Positions 59,993-64,000 of a stretch of DNA of 64,000 bases are shown piece after piece. A program made the position numbers and the translations under genes. The notes beneath the pieces are model-generated. The model was not told the DNA's origin. It worked only from the letters and a program-made list of their open reading frames with translations, and did no database searches. Positions within the stretch are counted from its first letter, which is position 1. Each line of letters starts with the position of its first letter. Source of the DNA: DASWJZ01 sp963739005 (GTDB taxonomy: Bacteria > Pseudomonadota > Alphaproteobacteria > Rhizobiales > Afifellaceae); NCBI GenBank assembly GCA_963739005.1, contig CAVTYQ010000004.1, positions 372,001-436,000 of the forward strand. Reading direction: 5' to 3'.

Positions 59993-60303
59993 TGGTCCAT
60001 CCCCTTGAGGACATCCTTCAGCTTCTCGATCCGCCGCGGCCAGAACGTCCGGTAGCGGTCAACCCAATCAAAAAGCGGCATGAGCCCGGCCGGGTCACCA
60101 CGATAGTACGCGTGGCGCCCCTCGCGGCGCTCGCGAACCAGCCCGGCGCCGCGGAGCGCCGCCAAATGCTGGGAGATCGCAGGCTGCGAGATCGGGAAGC
60201 CGGCCTTCAGCTCCGATACGCTCATCTCCCGCGCGATGAGGCGCTCGAACACCGCGCGTCGCGTTGGATCGGCGAGAGCCCGGAAGACGTCCTTCTCCAT
60301 CAT
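59989..60303 (-). CDS. ArsR-family transcriptional regulator
   Basis: A 104-residue winged-helix repressor. RALADPTRRAVFERLIAREMSV and the recognition helix region ISQPAISQHLAALRGAGLVRERREGRHAYYR are typical; no metal-binding Cys is seen, consistent with the non-metal subgroup that partners SRPBCC proteins. It is first gene of the pair. An inverted repeat (60313-60328) just upstream may be its own operator. Confidence 0.93.
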   Translation of the reverse strand: MMEKDVFRALADPTRRAVFERLIAREMSVSELKAGFPISQPAISQHLAALRGAGLVRERREGRHAYYRGDPAGLMPLFDWVDRYRTFWPRRIEKLKDVLKGMDQ

Positions 60304-60312
60304 GCGAGACGC

Positions 60313-60328
60313 ATAAGTGATTGCTTAT
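60313..60328 (-). promoter_or_regulatory. Inverted repeat, candidate ArsR operator
   Basis: ATAAG-N6-CTTAT (60313-60317, 60324-60328), ten bases upstream of the ArsR start. Position and form fit an autoregulatory site of an ArsR-type dimer. Confidence 0.5.
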
Positions 60329-60378
60329 ACGTTGGCAAGCGACAAGGTGAGTGCGAGAGGATTGGCCCTAGCGCGGAA

Positions 60379-60399
60379 TTGATGCTTTGCGAGCATCAA
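60379..60399. promoter_or_regulatory. Perfect inverted repeat upstream of the cytochrome b gene
   Basis: TTGATGCT (60379-60386) and AGCATCAA (60392-60399) with a 5-base centre, 29 bp upstream of a TATAAT at 60429-60434 and 61 bp upstream of the cytochrome b ATG. Could be an operator. The -35 match is poor, consistent with an activator. Confidence 0.45.
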
Positions 60400-60460
60400 A
60401 TCCAAAAACCCCGCCTATGGATCGGCCGTATAATGTGCGAGGCAGGGGAAAAGCTTCGCC

Positions 60461-61300
60461 ATGGCCGACCGAGTTCAAAAACTCCGCACCTATTTCTACC
60501 GCCACAGTCTCGTTGTGCGGGTGACGCACTGGGTGAATCTGCTCTGCATGACGCTTCTCCTGATGAGCGGCCTGCAGATCTTCAACGCCCACCCGGCGCT
60601 CTATATCGGCCAGAAGTCGACCTTCGACGATCCCGTCCTCGCGATGGGCACCATGCAAGGCGACAACGGCAGCCCCGTCGGCGTGACCGAAATTCTCGGA
60701 AAGCAATTCGACACGACCGGCGTCTTCGGGCTGTCGAAGTCGTCGACCGGCCGCTGGACGTCGCGCGGCTTTCCCTCCTGGCTTACCGTTCCCGGTTACC
60801 AGGACCTCGCGACCGGCCGCCGCTGGCACTTCTTCTTTGCCTGGCTCTTCGTCATCAACGGCCTCGTCTACATCGGCTACACGCTTTTGAGCGGGCATTG
60901 GCGGCAGCTCGTGCCGACGGGCGAGCAGCTTCGCCATATCGGCTCCTCGGTCCGAGAACACCTGCTCCTCCGCTTCCCAAGGGGGGAGGAGGCAAAGTCC
61001 TACAACGTGCTGCAGAAGCTCGCCTACTTTGGCGTGATCTTCGTGCTTGTGCCGATCCTGATCCTTGCGGGCCTGACGATGTCGCCTGGCGTGGACTCAG
61101 CCTTCCCCTGGCTTCTCGACATCTTCGGCGGGCGGCAGACGGCGCGAACGATCCACTTCATCTGCGCGACGCTGATCGTTCTCTTCGTGCTCGTGCACGT
61201 ATTCATGGTTCTGATCTCGGGCGTGTGGAACAACATCCGCTCGATGGTCACCGGCAGATACCGGATCGAAACGGAGGAGCAGCCGCATGCCGCGGAATAA
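60461..61300 (+). CDS. Cytochrome b/b6-domain membrane protein
   Basis: A 279-residue di-haem-type membrane cytochrome with four to five helices. His residues suited to haem ligation lie in RVTHWVNLLCMTLLLMSGLQ, RRWHFFFAWLFVINGLVYIG and RTIHFICATLIVLFVLVHVFMVL. It is of the thiosulfate-reductase/Ni-hydrogenase cytochrome type and probably passes electrons from the quinone pool to the molybdenum enzyme whose gene overlaps by 14 bp. Partner substrate unknown. Confidence 0.88.
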   Translation: MADRVQKLRTYFYRHSLVVRVTHWVNLLCMTLLLMSGLQIFNAHPALYIGQKSTFDDPVLAMGTMQGDNGSPVGVTEILGKQFDTTGVFGLSKSSTGRWTSRGFPSWLTVPGYQDLATGRRWHFFFAWLFVINGLVYIGYTLLSGHWRQLVPTGEQLRHIGSSVREHLLLRFPRGEEAKSYNVLQKLAYFGVIFVLVPILILAGLTMSPGVDSAFPWLLDIFGGRQTARTIHFICATLIVLFVLVHVFMVLISGVWNNIRSMVTGRYRIETEEQPHAAE

Positions 61301-62072
61301 ATCCTCGCTTGACAGCAAGCCGAGCCGCCGGAGTTTTCTGCGCGGCCTTAGTGTTGCAACCGGCACGCTGGCCCTTTCCGGCTGCGACGCGCTTTCGCAG
61401 GCGCCGTGGTTCCGCAACATCCTCTTCTTCGACGAGCAGGTGACGCGGCGCGTACAGCGCCTTTTCGTCAGATCAAACGACCTTGCGCGCGAATACACCG
61501 AGGCCGATCTCTCACCGGAGTTCAGGGCCAACGGCTCGACCTCGGTGGACGACCCGGCCTACCAGGCGATGGCCGCGAACAACTTCGCCGACTGGAAGCT
61601 GAAGGTCGACGGACTTGTGGAGAATCCGGGCGAATTCACGCTCGCCGACCTCCGCGCCATGCCGTCGCGCACGCAGATCACCCGTCACGACTGCGTCGAG
61701 GGCTGGAGCTGCATCGGCAAATGGAAGGGCGTGCCGCTCGGCCACGTTCTCGAACAGGTGAAACTCAAGCCGGAAGCGCGCTACATCGTTTTCCATTGCG
61801 CCGACACGCTTTACGGCGAGGCTCTCTATTACGAGAGCATTGGGCTCGAAGACGCCGTCCATCCGCAGACCATCCTCGCCTACGACATGAACGACGCGAC
61901 GCTCACCATTCCGCACGGCGCGCCGCTCCGTGTCCGGGTCGAGCGCCAGCTCGGTTACAAGATGGCGAAATACATCATGCGCATCGAGGCGGTCGAAAGC
62001 TACGCCAACCTCTTCGACGGCAACGGCGGCTTCTGGGAAGACCGCGGCTATGAGTGGTACGGCGGAATCTGA
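61287..62072 (+). CDS. Tat-exported molybdopterin-dependent oxidoreductase (MsrP/sulfite-oxidase fold)
   Basis: A 261-residue periplasmic molybdenum enzyme. Twin-arginine signal SRRSFLRGLSVATGTLALSGC (residues about 11-31); the last Cys could also be lipidated. The oxidoreductase molybdopterin-binding domain shows VDGLVENPGEFTLADLRAM, TRHDCVEGWSCIGKWKGV with the Mo-ligand Cys region, HCADTLYGEALYYESIGL, and GAPLRVRVERQLGYKMAKYI. It pairs with the membrane cytochrome as in MsrP-MsrQ-like systems, though the sequence is nearer the general YedY group; the substrate is not known. Confidence 0.9.
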   Translation: MPRNKSSLDSKPSRRSFLRGLSVATGTLALSGCDALSQAPWFRNILFFDEQVTRRVQRLFVRSNDLAREYTEADLSPEFRANGSTSVDDPAYQAMAANNFADWKLKVDGLVENPGEFTLADLRAMPSRTQITRHDCVEGWSCIGKWKGVPLGHVLEQVKLKPEARYIVFHCADTLYGEALYYESIGLEDAVHPQTILAYDMNDATLTIPHGAPLRVRVERQLGYKMAKYIMRIEAVESYANLFDGNGGFWEDRGYEWYGGI

Positions 62073-62081
62073 GAGCGAGCT

Positions 62082-63014
62082 TCAAAAACTCCAGCGGCGC
62101 GCGTTGGCGACGAGAAAATCGCGGAACACGGTGACGCGCGCCGAATCCTTCAGCTCCGCCGGATAGACGAAGAAGCCGTCGAAGCTCGGCACCTCGTAGT
62201 CGGGGAGGATCTGTACCAGCGCCGATTGCGGGCCGACCAGATAGTCCGGCAGGAGCGCGATGCCGACGCCCTTCTCGACGGCGCGGCGTATGGCGTTGAC
62301 GTTGTTGACGGAGAACACCGGCTGGCGCGCATTGCCCGGCTCGCGCCCGGCGGTGCAGAGCCAGTTCATCGTCTTCAGGTAGGTCGGCGCGTTCTCGCCG
62401 AAGATGACGATGCGATGCTTGTCGATGTCGTCGGTGGTCTTCGGCTCGCCGAAACGGTCGAGATAATCGCGCGACGCATAGACGTGGAAGTGCAGCGTAA
62501 AGAGCCGCCGCTGAATGAGGTCGGGCTGCGTCGGCGCGCGCAGCCTGATCGCCACGTCGGCCTGGCGCATGGCGACGTCGAGCTCCGAATCGTCGAGGAT
62601 CAGCTCAAGACGAATGCCCGGATAGAGGTCGATGAACTCGTTGATGCGCGAGGTGAGCCAGGTCGAACCGATGCCGACGGTGGTCGTCACGCGCAGCGTG
62701 CCGGTCGGCTGACCGCGCGAATCGACGAGCTGGGCGCGAACGTTTTGAAGCTTCAGCGCGATGTCGCGCGCCGCGCGCATCAGAAGCTCGCCCTCTTCGG
62801 TGAGGATCAGGCCGCGGGCGTGGCGGTGGAAGAGGGGGGTGCCGAGCTCCTGCTCGAGCGCGCTCACCTGCCGGCTCACCGCCGACTGGCTCATGCCGAG
62901 CAACTCGCCGGCGCGCGTAAACGAGCCCTCCTGCGCGGCGGCATGGAAGATGCGCAGCTTGTCCCAGTCGATCTCGCCGCGTTGGACGGGCGGTCCCGGC
63001 TCTTGCACGTTCAA
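62082..63014 (-). CDS. lsrB: LysR-family regulator, LsrB/VtlR type
   Basis: A 310-residue LysR-type regulator. N-terminal winged helix (WDKLRIFHAAAQEGSFTRAGELLGMSQSAVSRQVSALEQ in two stretches) and a substrate-binding domain with GIGSTWLTSRINEFIDLYPG and ILDDSELDVAMRQADVAIR. The Cys in MNWLCTAGREPG lies where redox-sensitive members carry one. In Hyphomicrobiales this gene follows trxB and governs oxidative-stress and symbiosis or virulence genes. Start is TTG at 63014, with GGAG nine bases upstream inside the end of trxB; a better start was not found. Confidence 0.87.
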   Translation of the reverse strand: MNVQEPGPPVQRGEIDWDKLRIFHAAAQEGSFTRAGELLGMSQSAVSRQVSALEQELGTPLFHRHARGLILTEEGELLMRAARDIALKLQNVRAQLVDSRGQPTGTLRVTTTVGIGSTWLTSRINEFIDLYPGIRLELILDDSELDVAMRQADVAIRLRAPTQPDLIQRRLFTLHFHVYASRDYLDRFGEPKTTDDIDKHRIVIFGENAPTYLKTMNWLCTAGREPGNARQPVFSVNNVNAIRRAVEKGVGIALLPDYLVGPQSALVQILPDYEVPSFDGFFVYPAELKDSARVTVFRDFLVANARRWSF

Positions 63015-63020
63015 GCGCTT

Positions 63021-63989
63021 CTACTCCGCTGCTTCGCGCGTAGTCTCTACGCCGAACAGGTACTTCTCCGCTTCCAGCGCCGCCATGCAGCCAAGCCCCG
63101 CCGCGGTTACGGCCTGACGAAACACTTCGTCGGTCACATCGCCTGCCGCATAGACGCCCGGAACGCTGGTCGCGGTCGAATCCGGCGCCGTCCAGATATA
63201 CCCGCTCGGCTTCAGCCTGAGCTGCTCCTTGAACAGCGACACGGCCGGCTCATGACCTATAGCAATGAATATGCCGTCAACGGAGATGTCCGACTTTTCG
63301 CCGGTTTTCGCGTTCTTCAGCCGCGCACCGGTGACGGCGGGCGGAAAGCCGCTCTTGCCCAAGACCTCGTCGAGGACCGCGTCCCAGACGACTTCGACGT
63401 TGTCGCGCGCGAGCAGACGCTCCTGCATGATGCGCTCGGCGCGGAACGCGTCGCGCCGATGCGCCACCGTCACCTTGTGGGCGAGATGCGAGAGGTAGAT
63501 CGCCTCCTCGACTGCCGTGTTCCCGCCGCCGACGACGAGCACGTCCTTGCCCTTGAAGAAGAAGCCGTCGCAGGTGGCGCAGGCGGAGACGCCAAAACCC
63601 TTGAAGCGCTCCTCGGAGGGAAGCCCGAGCCAGCGCGCCTGCGCGCCGGTCGCGACGATGAGAACGTCGGCGGTCCAGATATCGCCGCTGTCGAGCGTCA
63701 GGCGGAAGGGCCGCTGCCTGATGTCGGCCTCGACCACGGTATCGGAGATCATGCGCGTGCCGACGTGGAGCGCCTGTTCGCGCATCTGCTCCATCAGCCA
63801 TGGGCCCTGGATCACGTTGGCGAAGCCCGGATAGTTTTCGACGTCCGTGGTGATCGTCATCTGTCCACCGGGCTGCAGGCCGGCGATCAGCACCGGCTCG
63901 AGCATGGCCCGCGCCGCATAGATCGCCGCCGTGTAGCCGGCCGGGCCGGAGCCGAGGATCAGAACTCGTGCGTGATGATGTTGGGCCAT
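63021..63989 (-). CDS. trxB: Thioredoxin-disulfide reductase
   Basis: A 322-residue FAD/NADPH enzyme that reduces thioredoxin. FAD motif LILGSGPAGYTAAIYAARA, GLQPGGQMTITTDVENYPG, redox pair Cys137/Cys140 in GVSACATCDGFFFKG, NADPH motif VVGGGNTAVEEAIYLS, and GVYAAGDVTDEVFRQAVTAAG. Typical length; start near the window edge matches the family. It is followed after six bases by lsrB. Confidence 0.97.
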   Translation of the reverse strand: MAQHHHARVLILGSGPAGYTAAIYAARAMLEPVLIAGLQPGGQMTITTDVENYPGFANVIQGPWLMEQMREQALHVGTRMISDTVVEADIRQRPFRLTLDSGDIWTADVLIVATGAQARWLGLPSEERFKGFGVSACATCDGFFFKGKDVLVVGGGNTAVEEAIYLSHLAHKVTVAHRRDAFRAERIMQERLLARDNVEVVWDAVLDEVLGKSGFPPAVTGARLKNAKTGEKSDISVDGIFIAIGHEPAVSLFKEQLRLKPSGYIWTAPDSTATSVPGVYAAGDVTDEVFRQAVTAAGLGCMAALEAEKYLFGVETTREAAE

Positions 63990-64000
63990 CGTTTCGGCGC

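Noticed and set aside
1..64000. CRISPR array, prophage, rRNA operon or replication origin
   Set aside because: No regularly spaced direct repeats, phage structural genes, rRNA sequence or origin-type iterons were seen on reading through.

Overview
The window reads as a stretch of chromosome from a high-GC alphaproteobacterium of the order Hyphomicrobiales (Rhizobiales). This rests on gene content and order: a thioredoxin reductase gene followed by an LsrB/VtlR-type LysR regulator, an nadABC operon with a NadQ-type NAD regulator elsewhere in the window, a PA0069-type radical SAM gene upstream of rnhB, a TIGR02301 gene after a Nudix gene, and several intergenic palindromic repeats typical of this order. 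The genus cannot be fixed from the sequence. Strong third-position G/C produces many long antisense open frames, which were left out.

Layout. 1-9 kb: rnhB (cut by the window edge), a radical SAM gene, glyS, a secreted SleB-type cell-wall hydrolase, and ppdK. 9-12.4 kb: the nadA-nadB-nadC operon with a perfect operator-like palindrome over its promoter and an apparent one-base frameshift at the start of nadB. 12.6-25.5 kb: an MFS permease, an AcuI/YhdH oxidoreductase, a class III cyclase/TPR protein, a DUF2339 membrane giant, fabI, a D-2-hydroxyacid-type FAD dehydrogenase, an SRAP protein, a Nudix hydrolase and small conserved proteins. 25.5-33.2 kb: a polysaccharide flippase, a dihydroorotase-family gene, then a tight plus-strand run ygfZ, HD hydrolase, tyrosine phosphatase, nadQ, histidine phosphatase, aroC.

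33-42 kb is an envelope region: L,D-transpeptidase, extensin-like protein, GtrA flippase, GtrB-like GT2, a large STT3-like GT-C membrane protein and MepA endopeptidase. The GT2/GtrA/GT-C trio resembles a three-component Gtr glycosylation system set among peptidoglycan enzymes. MsrA, a small membrane protein and tRNA-Ser(GGA) follow.

42.3-46.1 kb is accessory: an IS481-type element 13 bp downstream of the tRNA, split by a 1297-bp IS256-type element with a clear 8-bp target duplication, then a frameshifted monooxygenase pseudogene and a stand-alone cyclic-nucleotide-binding protein.

46-56.5 kb: a lambda-crystallin-type dehydrogenase with a BKACE enzyme, a mercuric-reductase-like flavoprotein with a DUF302 protein, an MFS permease, cupin, patatin, Gfo/Idh/MocA and GST genes. 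56.8-64 kb: an unusual EF-G paralogue, clpP, an ArsR-SRPBCC pair, a cytochrome b/molybdoenzyme pair, and trxB-lsrB.
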